Shown one piece after another: positions 56,992 through 64,000 of a stretch of 64,000 nucleotides of DNA. Numbering within the stretch: position 1 is the stretch's first letter; each line of letters starts with the position of its first letter. This DNA comes from Marinilabiliaceae bacterium UBA5488. Its GTDB lineage: Bacteria; Bacteroidota; Bacteroidia; Bacteroidales; Marinilabiliaceae. Both the position numbers and the translations under genes were made by a program. The notes beneath the pieces were generated by a model. It saw only the letters and a list, made by a program, of their open reading frames with translations. It ran no database searches and was not told the origin of the DNA. The stretch lies in NCBI GenBank assembly GCA_002427105.1, contig DIPM01000034.1, positions 1-64,000 of the forward strand, in the 5' to 3' direction.

Positions 56992-57975
56992 ATGCAGCCA
57001 ATAAAAAAGATTGCCCTGTTGACATCGGGAGGCGATGCCCCGGGGATGAATGCCGCCATACGTGCCGCAGCACGTGGCGCCCTCTATAACAACATCGAAG
57101 TTATGGCAGTTATAAGAGGCTATCAGGGCTTGATAGATGATAACATTGAGCCCATGAATTCAAAATCTGTCAGCAATACCATCCAACGCGGAGGTACAAT
57201 ACTGCAAAGCGCTCGCAGCAAGGAGTTTGAGACCACCGAAGGACGCGCTAAAGCCTACGCCAACCTGAAAAAACACGGTATCGATGCCATGGTCGTGATT
57301 GGAGGAGACGGAACCTTCACAGGAGCATCGGTATTCGGTAACGAGCATAATTTCCCGATAGTGGGAATACCCGGAACTATCGACAACGACCTCTACGGAA
57401 CGGATTATACAATTGGCTACGACACAGCACTTAACACAGTGGTTGAAGCTGTTGACAAAATTAGAGACACGGCAAGTGCTCACAGCCGCCTCTTCTTTAT
57501 CGAGGTGATGGGTCGCGATGCAGGCTTCCTGGCTCTTAGCAGCGCCATAGCCTCCGGCGCCGAGGCCGTGCTGGTTCCGGAAATAAATACCGACTACGAA
57601 AAATTGGACGATTTCCTGAAAAACAGCTACAAAAAGCAGAAGGCCTCGAGCATAGTTATTGTGGCTGAAGGCGACAAGATAAGTGGCGGTGCTATTAAAA
57701 CAGCCAAAAGGGTGAGAAAAGAACACCCCGACTACGATGTACGCGTTACGATACTGGGTCACATACAAAGGGGCGGTTCTCCCAGCGCCTACGACAGAAT
57801 ATCAGCATCACGAATGGGAGTTGCCGCCGTCAAGGCGCTGCTCGAGGGTCAGAGCGACATAATGGTAGGCATGGTCAATGACGAAATTGTTTATGTGCCA
57901 ATAAAGATGGCTGTCAAAAATAAGAAGCCCCTTAGTCAGGAACTATTCTCCCTGATTGATGTGCTTTCAATTTAA
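56992..57975 (+). CDS. pfkA: ATP-dependent 6-phosphofructokinase
   Basis: PfkA phosphorylates fructose 6-phosphate, the committed step of glycolysis. The 327-residue protein has TSGGDAPGMNAAIRA at the N-terminus, the catalytic GIPGTIDNDLYGTDYTIGYDTA (about 122-143, Asp in TIDND), VMGRDAG and GHIQRGGSPSAYDR. The sequence fits the ATP-using PfkA group. It ends the plus-strand run cmk-ispH-pfkA. Confidence 0.96.
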   Translation: MQPIKKIALLTSGGDAPGMNAAIRAAARGALYNNIEVMAVIRGYQGLIDDNIEPMNSKSVSNTIQRGGTILQSARSKEFETTEGRAKAYANLKKHGIDAMVVIGGDGTFTGASVFGNEHNFPIVGIPGTIDNDLYGTDYTIGYDTALNTVVEAVDKIRDTASAHSRLFFIEVMGRDAGFLALSSAIASGAEAVLVPEINTDYEKLDDFLKNSYKKQKASSIVIVAEGDKISGGAIKTAKRVRKEHPDYDVRVTILGHIQRGGSPSAYDRISASRMGVAAVKALLEGQSDIMVGMVNDEIVYVPIKMAVKNKKPLSQELFSLIDVLSI

Positions 57976-57991
57976 TATCAAAGGAAGTATT

Positions 57992-58132
57992 GAGCCTGTC
58001 CAATAAGAAATTTATCCACAGATTACACAGATTTTCACAAATTAAATATATTTATTCTCAGGTGTTTACAAACTTACGGTTTGTCTTTTCTGTGTAATTT
58101 GTGTCAATCTGTGGACTTTTTTAGACAGCCTC
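57992..58132. repeat. MITE-like element with imperfect terminal inverted repeats
   Basis: A 141-base noncoding element. The left end GAGCCTGTCCAATAA is matched in inverted orientation by the right end, whose complement reads GAGGCTGTCTAAAAAA, a terminal sequence type common to insertion sequences of this phylum. Inside, TCCACAGATT (58015-58024) pairs with AATCTGTGGA (58106-58115), and CACAAATTA near 58036-58044 is mirrored by TAATTTGTG near 58095-58103. No target duplication could be fixed and no transposase is encoded. Confidence 0.55.
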
Positions 58133-58196
58133 TTATTCGTTTAGCCTGAAATAAATAACGATAATAAAATCGTATATTGCTTTCTGCAATTGTACT

Positions 58197-58802
58197 ATGA
58201 ATTATCTGTCGCATCTCTTTTTATCCGGATCTTCCGAGGGAGTGAAAGTGGGTAACTTTATCGGCGACTTTGTCAAGGGAAGCCGCCACAACCGCTATGC
58301 GCCGGAAATTCAAAAAGGTATCTTGCTTCACCGGCAAATCGACTCCTTTATGGATTCGCATCCTGTGGCCAAGGCTAGCAGTGAGCTTTTCAGGTCGCGT
58401 TACCGCCGCTATGCCAAAGTGCTGATAGATATTGTTTATGATCACTTCCTGGCAGTAAACTGGGAACTATACAGAGAGCAAAGCCTCCATCAATTCGTAA
58501 GCGAATCGCATAATATCCTGCTGCGCCACTACTTTATTATGCCGGGACCCGTGAAGCAATTTCTCCCCTTTCTAATCAGAAGCAGAAGGATGGAAAATTA
58601 CCGCTTGCTAAGCGGCATAGAAAGAACCCTGAAAATCATGTCCGAAAACTCAAGCATGCCTGAGCATAGCGAGTGGGCAATAGAGCAAATCAAGGAACAC
58701 TACAACACGATCGACAGCCAGTTCAAGGTCTTTTTTGAAGATATTATGGCTATGTCGGCGAAGTTTATTGACGAATATCCTAAGGATGAACAGGGCGTAT
58801 AG
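58197..58802 (+). CDS. DUF479/ACP phosphodiesterase family protein
   Basis: A 201-residue protein of the acyl-carrier-protein phosphodiesterase (AcpH, DUF479) family. The start MNYLSHLFLSG, GNFIGDFVKG (about 18-27) and the HRQIDSFMDSHP metal-site segment (about 43-54) are typical. AcpH removes the phosphopantetheine arm from ACP, though many members have not been tested. Its last 23 bases overlap the convergent prmC gene. Confidence 0.88.
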   Translation: MNYLSHLFLSGSSEGVKVGNFIGDFVKGSRHNRYAPEIQKGILLHRQIDSFMDSHPVAKASSELFRSRYRRYAKVLIDIVYDHFLAVNWELYREQSLHQFVSESHNILLRHYFIMPGPVKQFLPFLIRSRRMENYRLLSGIERTLKIMSENSSMPEHSEWAIEQIKEHYNTIDSQFKVFFEDIMAMSAKFIDEYPKDEQGV

Positions 58803-59640
58803 CGCGCACCATGCGCCATCGCCCGCTTAAATCCTTACGACGCACCACGCTCTTGAAGCCAAAGCCTTCAAGCATGGCATGCAGCTCGTCACCATAGGCT
58901 TCATTAATCTCGAAGTAGAGATAGCCACCGGGCCTCAGCACTACCATAGCCAGCTCGGCTATGGCTTTGTAAAAAACCAGCGGCTCATCATCCTCCACGA
59001 AAAGTGCCTGATGAGGCTCAAAATCAAGGACATTAGCCTTCATCACTTTCTTCTCTTTTGCAGTCACATAAGGCGGATTGCTTACTACTATATCTTTTGT
59101 GGCAAGCTCATACTTGCGAAAATTCAACACGTCACGATGGTGAAAGTCCACCTCTACCCCATTAAGCTCAGCATTTCCTATGGCCACCTCCAGCGCTTCG
59201 CCCGAGATATCCCAAGCCTCCACAAGAGCTCGCGGGCGGCGTTGCTTTATTGCAATAGGGATGCATCCGCTGCCTGTCCCGATATCCAACACGGAAATAT
59301 TATCATTCAGATGTTCATCCAAAATCCAGCTCACCAGCTCTTCTGTCTCGGGACGCGGAATTAGCACCTTGCCATTTACCATAATAATGGAGCCCATGAA
59401 TTCGGTTTGTCCCAACACATACTGCAAAGGCTCATGCTTAAGCAGTCTGGCAACGGCCTCATTAATAATATACACCTCATCTTCGGATAAAATTTCCTTG
59501 CCCTTCATCATCAAATCCACCCGGTTATATCCTCGCAAATGGTCAAATATCAGCAACACAAACTGTTGAAGCTCTTCAGACTCAACAGTTTCCGAGAGCT
59601 GCTCCTTTATGTAACGGGAAAGCGACGCGACTGTATTCAT
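58780..59640 (-). CDS. prmC: Release factor glutamine methyltransferase
   Basis: PrmC methylates the Gln of the GGQ motif in release factors RF1 and RF2. The 286-residue protein has an N-terminal helical domain and a Rossmann-type methyltransferase with DIGTGSGCIPIAI (about 117-129) and the catalytic NPPY in VVSNPPYVTAKE (about 186-189). The stop overlaps the DUF479 gene on the other strand by 23 bases. Confidence 0.94.
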   Translation of the reverse strand: MNTVASLSRYIKEQLSETVESEELQQFVLLIFDHLRGYNRVDLMMKGKEILSEDEVYIINEAVARLLKHEPLQYVLGQTEFMGSIIMVNGKVLIPRPETEELVSWILDEHLNDNISVLDIGTGSGCIPIAIKQRRPRALVEAWDISGEALEVAIGNAELNGVEVDFHHRDVLNFRKYELATKDIVVSNPPYVTAKEKKVMKANVLDFEPHQALFVEDDEPLVFYKAIAELAMVVLRPGGYLYFEINEAYGDELHAMLEGFGFKSVVRRKDLSGRWRMVRAIRPVHP

Positions 59641-59775
59641 AACAATATTATTTAATGAGCGGATTGATAATCAAGCGGTCGATGCATAAAAATAAGCATT
59701 ATATTAGCAAAACAAAAAGGACAGGGGCCTGTTTGGAACAAAATTAAGATGGATTTAAACAAAGGCAAAAGGTAA

Positions 59776-60831
59776 ATGGAGAATCAACAGGAGCTAGACT
59801 CCTTTTTTATGAAACGTTGTATCGACCTGGCTCTTCAGGGCGAAGGCAAGAGCTATCCCAACCCCATGGTCGGCGCAGTGATAGTACACAACAACAAGAT
59901 AATAGGCGAAGGCTTCCACCACAAAGCAGGCGAAGCTCATGCCGAAGTTATCGCTGTTAATTCTGTCAAAGACCCCCGGCTGCTAAAGGAAGCAACAATC
60001 TATGTAAGCCTTGAGCCTTGCTCTCATCATGGAAAAACACCGCCTTGCAGCACTCTTCTCAGCGAAGAGAAAATCCCCCGCGTTGTTGTGGGCTGCGTTG
60101 ACACTTTTTCGCAGGTGGCAGGACGTGGCATTGAGCAGCTGCGCGCCTCGGGGGCAGAAGTCGTGTGCGGGGTCAGGGAGCAGGAATGCCGCGAACTTAA
60201 CAAACGATTTTTTACCTTTCACGAAAAAAAGCGACCTTATATAATACTTAAATGGGCTGAGACAAGAGATGGATTCCTGGACATTGACCGTCAGGCTGTA
60301 AAAGGCAACCGCCCAACGTGGATTACTAGTCAATATGCACGGCGTGCAGTGCATCTGTGGCGAAGCAGGGAACAAGCAATTTTGGTGGGCTCAGTTACTG
60401 CCTTAAAAGATAATCCCGGGCTGAAAGTGCGCGACTGGAGCGGGGCACATCCGCTGCGGCTCGTCCTCGACCGCGGCAACACACTTCCCGACGACCTGGC
60501 TCTCTTCAATGGCGACTGCCCTACCCTGCTTTTCACCTCAGCCCTGAAGGATGATAAAAAAATTGCCGAAAGAGTGATTGTCAAGCCGGGCAAGGAGCCC
60601 ACAGATGCAATTATCGAGGAACTTTACAATCGCGATATCCAGTCGCTGATTGTAGAAGGCGGAGCAGGCTTGCTCAGCCATTTTATCCAAAGAGGATTAT
60701 GGGACGAAGCCCGCGTGTTTGTTGGTGATATCGCATTTGGGAAAGGTGTCGAAGCACCCAAATTAAGATGCTTGCCACGCGGCTCTAAACAATTTGATAA
60801 CAGCATACTGTATCTGTACAGAAATATATAG
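59776..60831 (+). CDS. ribD: Bifunctional riboflavin deaminase/reductase
   Basis: RibD performs two successive steps of riboflavin synthesis. The N-terminal deaminase (about 1-145) has the zinc motifs HAEVIAV and PCSHHGKTPPC. The C-terminal NADPH reductase (about 150-351) has YIILKWAETRDGFLD and the end motif VEGGAGLLSHFI. The length of 351 residues is normal. It starts with ATG and is followed by cls on the same strand. Confidence 0.95.
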   Translation: MENQQELDSFFMKRCIDLALQGEGKSYPNPMVGAVIVHNNKIIGEGFHHKAGEAHAEVIAVNSVKDPRLLKEATIYVSLEPCSHHGKTPPCSTLLSEEKIPRVVVGCVDTFSQVAGRGIEQLRASGAEVVCGVREQECRELNKRFFTFHEKKRPYIILKWAETRDGFLDIDRQAVKGNRPTWITSQYARRAVHLWRSREQAILVGSVTALKDNPGLKVRDWSGAHPLRLVLDRGNTLPDDLALFNGDCPTLLFTSALKDDKKIAERVIVKPGKEPTDAIIEELYNRDIQSLIVEGGAGLLSHFIQRGLWDEARVFVGDIAFGKGVEAPKLRCLPRGSKQFDNSILYLYRNI

Positions 60832-60862
60832 TATATTAGAGTATTCATCTACGAAAACCAAT

Positions 60863-62323
60863 ATGGAGATTCTGCAAAACATCGTCGATATAATAAACCC
60901 CTTTGTGGTGATAATCTACATTATCAGCATCATCTTTGTGGCAATCTTTACGGTACTCGAAAACCGTAATCCTCTTAAAACCATCTCATGGGTTCTGGTA
61001 TTGATTTTTTTGCCGGTAATAGGTTTTATCTTCTTCCTGTTTTTCGGTCAGAATTTCCGTAAAGAAAAAATTATAGCTCGCAAAGGGCTCAGAAACATAG
61101 ACCTCCTCTCTAAACTGGCGCATGCTCAAATCAACCGCCTGGCAGAAGGGGAAATGTTTACCGAACCTGAACTGGAGGAAAAGCGTAACCTTGTGCAACT
61201 ATTACTTAACAACAGTCATGCTGTTGTGACCATTGGCAATAAGCTGGAGATCCTGCAAAATGGTACAGCTACTTTTTCCTCAATTATTGAATCGCTCGAA
61301 AATGCAAAGGACTTTATCCACCTGGAGTTTTACATCTTTGCCGACGATAATCTTGGAGGAAGAATAAAAGAAATTTTAAAGCAAAAAGTTGTTGAAGGGG
61401 TTGAAGTACGCATGATTGTCGATGATGTAGGAAGCTGGAAACTCAAAAAACCGTTCTATAAGGAAATGAGAATGGCCGGAATTCAGATTTACTCATTTTT
61501 GGAGGTGCGTTTCCCGAATCTTACCAGCAAGGTAAACTACCGTAATCACCGCAAAATATTGATAGTTGACGGGCACACAGGCTTCGTGGGAGGCCTGAAT
61601 ATAGCCGACCGCTATATAGACGGCGGAGTTTTCGAGTCATGGCGCGACACTCACCTGAAAATCGAGGGCGATGCCGTCAACACATTGCAGGCCGTGTTTT
61701 CAACCGACTGGTTCTTTGTTAGCCAGACCGAGCTGCACAACAAAAAATACTTCCCCACCAAACCTCCCTTGGGAAGTGAAATGGTACAAATTGTGGCCAG
61801 CGGCCCAGACTCCGACTGGCCGGGAATTATGATGGGAATGGTTCAGTCGGTTGCAGCAGCCAAGAAGTATGTTTATATTTCAACGCCATACTTCATGCCC
61901 AACGAAAGTGTATTGACCGCTCTTAAAGTGGCAGCCATGGGCGGAGTAGATGTACGCGTGCTAATTCCCAGAAAAAGCGACGCACTGATAACTAACCTTT
62001 CATCTCACTCCTACATACGCGAAATGCTCGATGCCGACGTGAAATTTTACTTCTACGAAAAGGGCTTCCTCCACTCAAAAGTTACTGTTGTCGATGATAT
62101 AATCGGAATTATCGGTACAGCTAATATGGATTTCAGAAGCTTTGAGCAAAACTACGAAGTTAACGCCTTTATCTTTGATCGGCAGAAAGCCCTTGAGCTA
62201 AAGGAAACTTTCTTCGACGACCTCAAAGACAGCCACGAAATCTCACTCGAGACATGGCCGCTTCGACCCCGAATCGAAAAAATAAAGGAATCATTCGCGC
62301 GACTAATTAGCCCGCTGCTATGA
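60863..62323 (+). CDS. cls: Cardiolipin synthase
   Basis: Cls condenses phosphatidylglycerol (or a related lipid) to cardiolipin at the inner membrane. From the ATG at 60863 it has 486 residues: two N-terminal membrane helices (about 8-30 and 40-60) and two phospholipase-D HKD motifs, NHRKILIVDGHTGFVGG (about 230-246) and LHSKVTVVDDIIGIIGTAN (about 405-423). An in-frame extension of 23 codons upstream overlaps ribD and is unlikely. With cdsA, pssA and psd it completes much of the phospholipid pathway of the window. Confidence 0.93.
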   Translation: MEILQNIVDIINPFVVIIYIISIIFVAIFTVLENRNPLKTISWVLVLIFLPVIGFIFFLFFGQNFRKEKIIARKGLRNIDLLSKLAHAQINRLAEGEMFTEPELEEKRNLVQLLLNNSHAVVTIGNKLEILQNGTATFSSIIESLENAKDFIHLEFYIFADDNLGGRIKEILKQKVVEGVEVRMIVDDVGSWKLKKPFYKEMRMAGIQIYSFLEVRFPNLTSKVNYRNHRKILIVDGHTGFVGGLNIADRYIDGGVFESWRDTHLKIEGDAVNTLQAVFSTDWFFVSQTELHNKKYFPTKPPLGSEMVQIVASGPDSDWPGIMMGMVQSVAAAKKYVYISTPYFMPNESVLTALKVAAMGGVDVRVLIPRKSDALITNLSSHSYIREMLDADVKFYFYEKGFLHSKVTVVDDIIGIIGTANMDFRSFEQNYEVNAFIFDRQKALELKETFFDDLKDSHEISLETWPLRPRIEKIKESFARLISPLL

Positions 62324-62641
62324 AGTTAGAAGATTGAGAGAAGCAAAAAAAGCTGGCTCACGGTAACCCAACTTTGAAAGCAAAGTTTGACGACCTGAAT
62401 AAGTAATAAATGAATAAAAAACGAGTGTTTACAAGCATTTTATGCGCAACTGACTTCCCTGACAGCTGGCGTATGGATATAACGAACCTCAATCTGGTCG
62501 GCGACAGAAAGGTCAATGAAAACAGTATTCATCTGACATAGTAAGTACCCGTCAGTCGCGACTTTAAGGCTGCCACCCTTGTATTTTTCAATTGCTTATG
62601 TTTTTATTAAGAACAGTAGGGTGCCTCTATTGTAAAGCAAA
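62324..62641. other. Intergenic region between cls and the pyrophosphatase gene
   Basis: About 320 bases without a supported gene. A 43-codon frame from ATG at 62410 to TAG at 62541 has no recognisable product and no good start context, so it is not called. No promoter pair or repeat was recognised apart from the terminator that follows. Confidence 0.4.
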
Positions 62642-62668
62642 AAACCCGGAGCGAGAGGCTCCGGGTTT
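62642..62668 (-). terminator. Terminator of the membrane pyrophosphatase gene
   Basis: AAACCCGGAGC (62642-62652) and GCTCCGGGTTT (62658-62668) form an eleven-pair stem with a five-base loop. The A-run before it gives a U-tract on the minus strand, 20 bases past the gene's stop codon. Confidence 0.9.
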
Positions 62669-62688
62669 GTATAAGAATTCAGAAAGGT

Positions 62689-64000
62689 TTAGAATATATG
62701 GTAAGTCACTGCCACCCCAACGGTCACAACTGAGGCCATTACCATTAATTTGATAAGAATATTAAGAGACGGACCCGAAGTGTCTTTAAAGGGATCCCCA
62801 ACGGTATCACCAATCACAGTGGCTTTGTGAGCATCCGAACCCTTACCCCCAAGGTTGCCTGCCTCCACATACTTCTTGGCATTATCCCAGGCACCGCCCG
62901 AGTTGGCCATAAAGATAGCAAGGGCAAAGCCGCTGGTTATTGTTCCCATCAGCAAACCGGCAATTCCGGGAACTCCTAAGAGCAGTCCCACCAATACAGG
63001 GATAATCAAGGCAAGAAGTGAAGGAGTAAGCATTTCCTTCTGAGCTCCCTTGGTAGAAATCTCAACACAACGTGCATAATCAGGCTCTGCAGTACCTTCC
63101 ATAATACCTTTAATAGTCCTGAACTGGCGACGAACTTCGTCAACCATCTTCTGGGCAGCACGCCCTACAGCGTTCATGGTCAGGCCGCTAAAAAGGAAGG
63201 CAGACATAACGCCAAGGAACATTCCCGCGATAACAGTGGGATTCATAAGGTGAATCTGATAATGCTGTACAAAGTCAAAGAAGGAAGCCTCGATGGCCGG
63301 CACATTATTAATGAGTGTTTGCGGAGCATCAAGGATTTTTACAAACATCATACGCACCTCTTCAAAGTAAGATGCCAAAAGAGCCAGGGCAGTGAGCGCT
63401 GCACTGCCTATAGCAAAGCCTTTACCGGTAGCAGCAGTGGTATTTCCCAATGAATCCAGGGCATCGGTGCGCTGACGTACTTCAGCACCCAATCCTGACA
63501 TTTCGGCGTTTCCACCGGCGTTATCAGCAATTGGTCCGTAAGCATCCGTAGCCAGGGTTATTCCAAGCGTAGAAAGCATGCCCACAGCAGCAATACCAAT
63601 ACCATAGAGACCCATGTTCAAAGTATCGGCACCAAAAGCAAAGCCCGTGGCAAAGAAGTAGGCCAATACAATAGCCACAACTACAATCAGCAAAGGCAGA
63701 GCAGTTGATAAAAGGCCTGTACCCATACCTGCAATAATAACTGTGGCAGGACCTGTATTGCTCGACTCAGCAATGCGAATAGTAGGTTTATATGAGGCTG
63801 AAGTAAAATATTCAGTTGACTGTCCGATACCAATACCGGCAAGCAGCCCAACAACTATTGAGCCCCAGATACCGACATAATTGGGCAGAGCCAAATATTT
63901 CAATATAAAGAATGAAGCTATCACTATTAGAACAGCACTAAAATATACTCCGGTGTTAAGCGAGCGGAGTAATTCCTTTTGAGTAGCGCCCTCGCGGGTA
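62689..64000 (-). CDS. hppA: Membrane-bound ion-translocating pyrophosphatase, partial
   Basis: The C-terminal 437 residues of an inner-membrane pyrophosphatase that couples PPi hydrolysis to H+ or Na+ transport. The frame is open through the window end ([19 protein letters not shown] lies upstream of the first internal start), so the N-terminal part is outside the window. [16 protein letters not shown] (about 135 residues from the internal GTG at 63924) and the final [19 protein letters not shown] are signature pieces. [10 protein letters not shown] has Ala where K+-independent proton pumps have Lys, which favours a K+-dependent, possibly Na+-pumping, enzyme. Confidence 0.93.
   Translation of the reverse strand, partial: TREGATQKELLRSLNTGVYFSAVLIVIASFFILKYLALPNYVGIWGSIVVGLLAGIGIGQSTEYFTSASYKPTIRIAESSNTGPATVIIAGMGTGLLSTALPLLIVVVAIVLAYFFATGFAFGADTLNMGLYGIGIAAVGMLSTLGITLATDAYGPIADNAGGNAEMSGLGAEVRQRTDALDSLGNTTAATGKGFAIGSAALTALALLASYFEEVRMMFVKILDAPQTLINNVPAIEASFFDFVQHYQIHLMNPTVIAGMFLGVMSAFLFSGLTMNAVGRAAQKMVDEVRRQFRTIKGIMEGTAEPDYARCVEISTKGAQKEMLTPSLLALIIPVLVGLLLGVPGIAGLLMGTITSGFALAIFMANSGGAWDNAKKYVEAGNLGGKGSDAHKATVIGDTVGDPFKDTSGPSLNILIKLMVMASVVTVGVAVTYHIF

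Noticed and set aside
57160..57768. 202-codon open frame on the minus strand inside pfkA
   Set aside because: It is a shadow frame opposite conserved catalytic motifs of pfkA.
62410..62541. 43-codon frame between cls and the pyrophosphatase gene
   Set aside because: No recognisable product, no promoter boxes and no sign of coding constraint; short open frames of this size occur by chance.

Overview
The window looks like chromosomal DNA of a member of the Bacteroidota, probably a Bacteroidales/Marinilabiliales-type anaerobe or microaerobe. The evidence is a cytochrome bd operon preceded by a DUF4492 gene, type IX secretion genes (porQ, a PorP/SprF-like protein, and a secreted protein with a gliding-type C-terminal sorting domain), the gene order rsfS-ftsH-cdsA-psd, porQ beside cmk-ispH, few Shine-Dalgarno sequences, and promoter candidates of the Bacteroidota type (TTTG, 19 nt, TAnnTTTG). 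No rRNA, tRNA, CRISPR array or complete insertion sequence was seen.

Layout. 1-3.5 kb: DUF4492-cydA-cydB plus a 55-residue membrane microprotein that is easily missed. 3.5-5 kb: hemerythrin and a CNNM/CBS membrane protein. 5.2-16 kb: a minus-strand glycan-use cluster (ROK sugar kinase, GH2 with an Asp acid catalyst, MFS sugar importer, GH3, then pssA, then a GH2 beta-mannosidase), without SusC/SusD. 16-18.5 kb: a small multidrug-resistance-type exporter, a ThuA-like lipoprotein and a broken serine hydrolase. 18.7-23.4 kb: hisGDCB preceded by what looks like a complete ribosome-mediated attenuator, with its own promoter, a 15-codon leader peptide holding four His codons, and competing antiterminator and terminator hairpins. 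23.5-28 kb: SDR and VOC enzymes, DUF2721, coaD and a thioredoxin-fold lipoprotein-like protein. 28.2-36.5 kb: a five-gene plus-strand cluster made of a type IX-sorted surface protein, a PorP/SprF-like barrel, a PD40-PKD protein, an unknown secreted protein and a giant propeller sensor with a SpoIIE-type phosphatase. 36.5-41.6 kb: phospholipid synthesis (psd, cdsA), ftsH, rsfS, birA. 41.7-48.3 kb: pyrE, a Nudix protein, two tandem cyclophilins, a metallophosphoesterase, obg, adk, hpt. 48.5-55.3 kb: two outer-membrane barrel proteins, recQ, porQ. 55.4-62.3 kb: cmk, ispH, pfkA, a MITE-like element, DUF479 phosphodiesterase, prmC, ribD, cls. 62.7-64 kb: the C-terminal part of a membrane pyrophosphatase running off the window.

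How the genes work together. Four phospholipid genes (pssA, psd, cdsA, cls) supply phosphatidylethanolamine and cardiolipin. The glycan cluster suggests stepwise removal of beta-linked mannose, glucose or glucosamine, import by MFS and phosphorylation by the ROK kinase. The 28-36 kb cluster couples a secreted surface structure to a membrane sensor with phosphatase output and is the best candidate for an under-described system. The his leader is the clearest regulatory discovery. Two convergent-gene spacers carry heptameric tandem repeats, and a 141-bp element with imperfect terminal inverted repeats lies between pfkA and the DUF479 gene.
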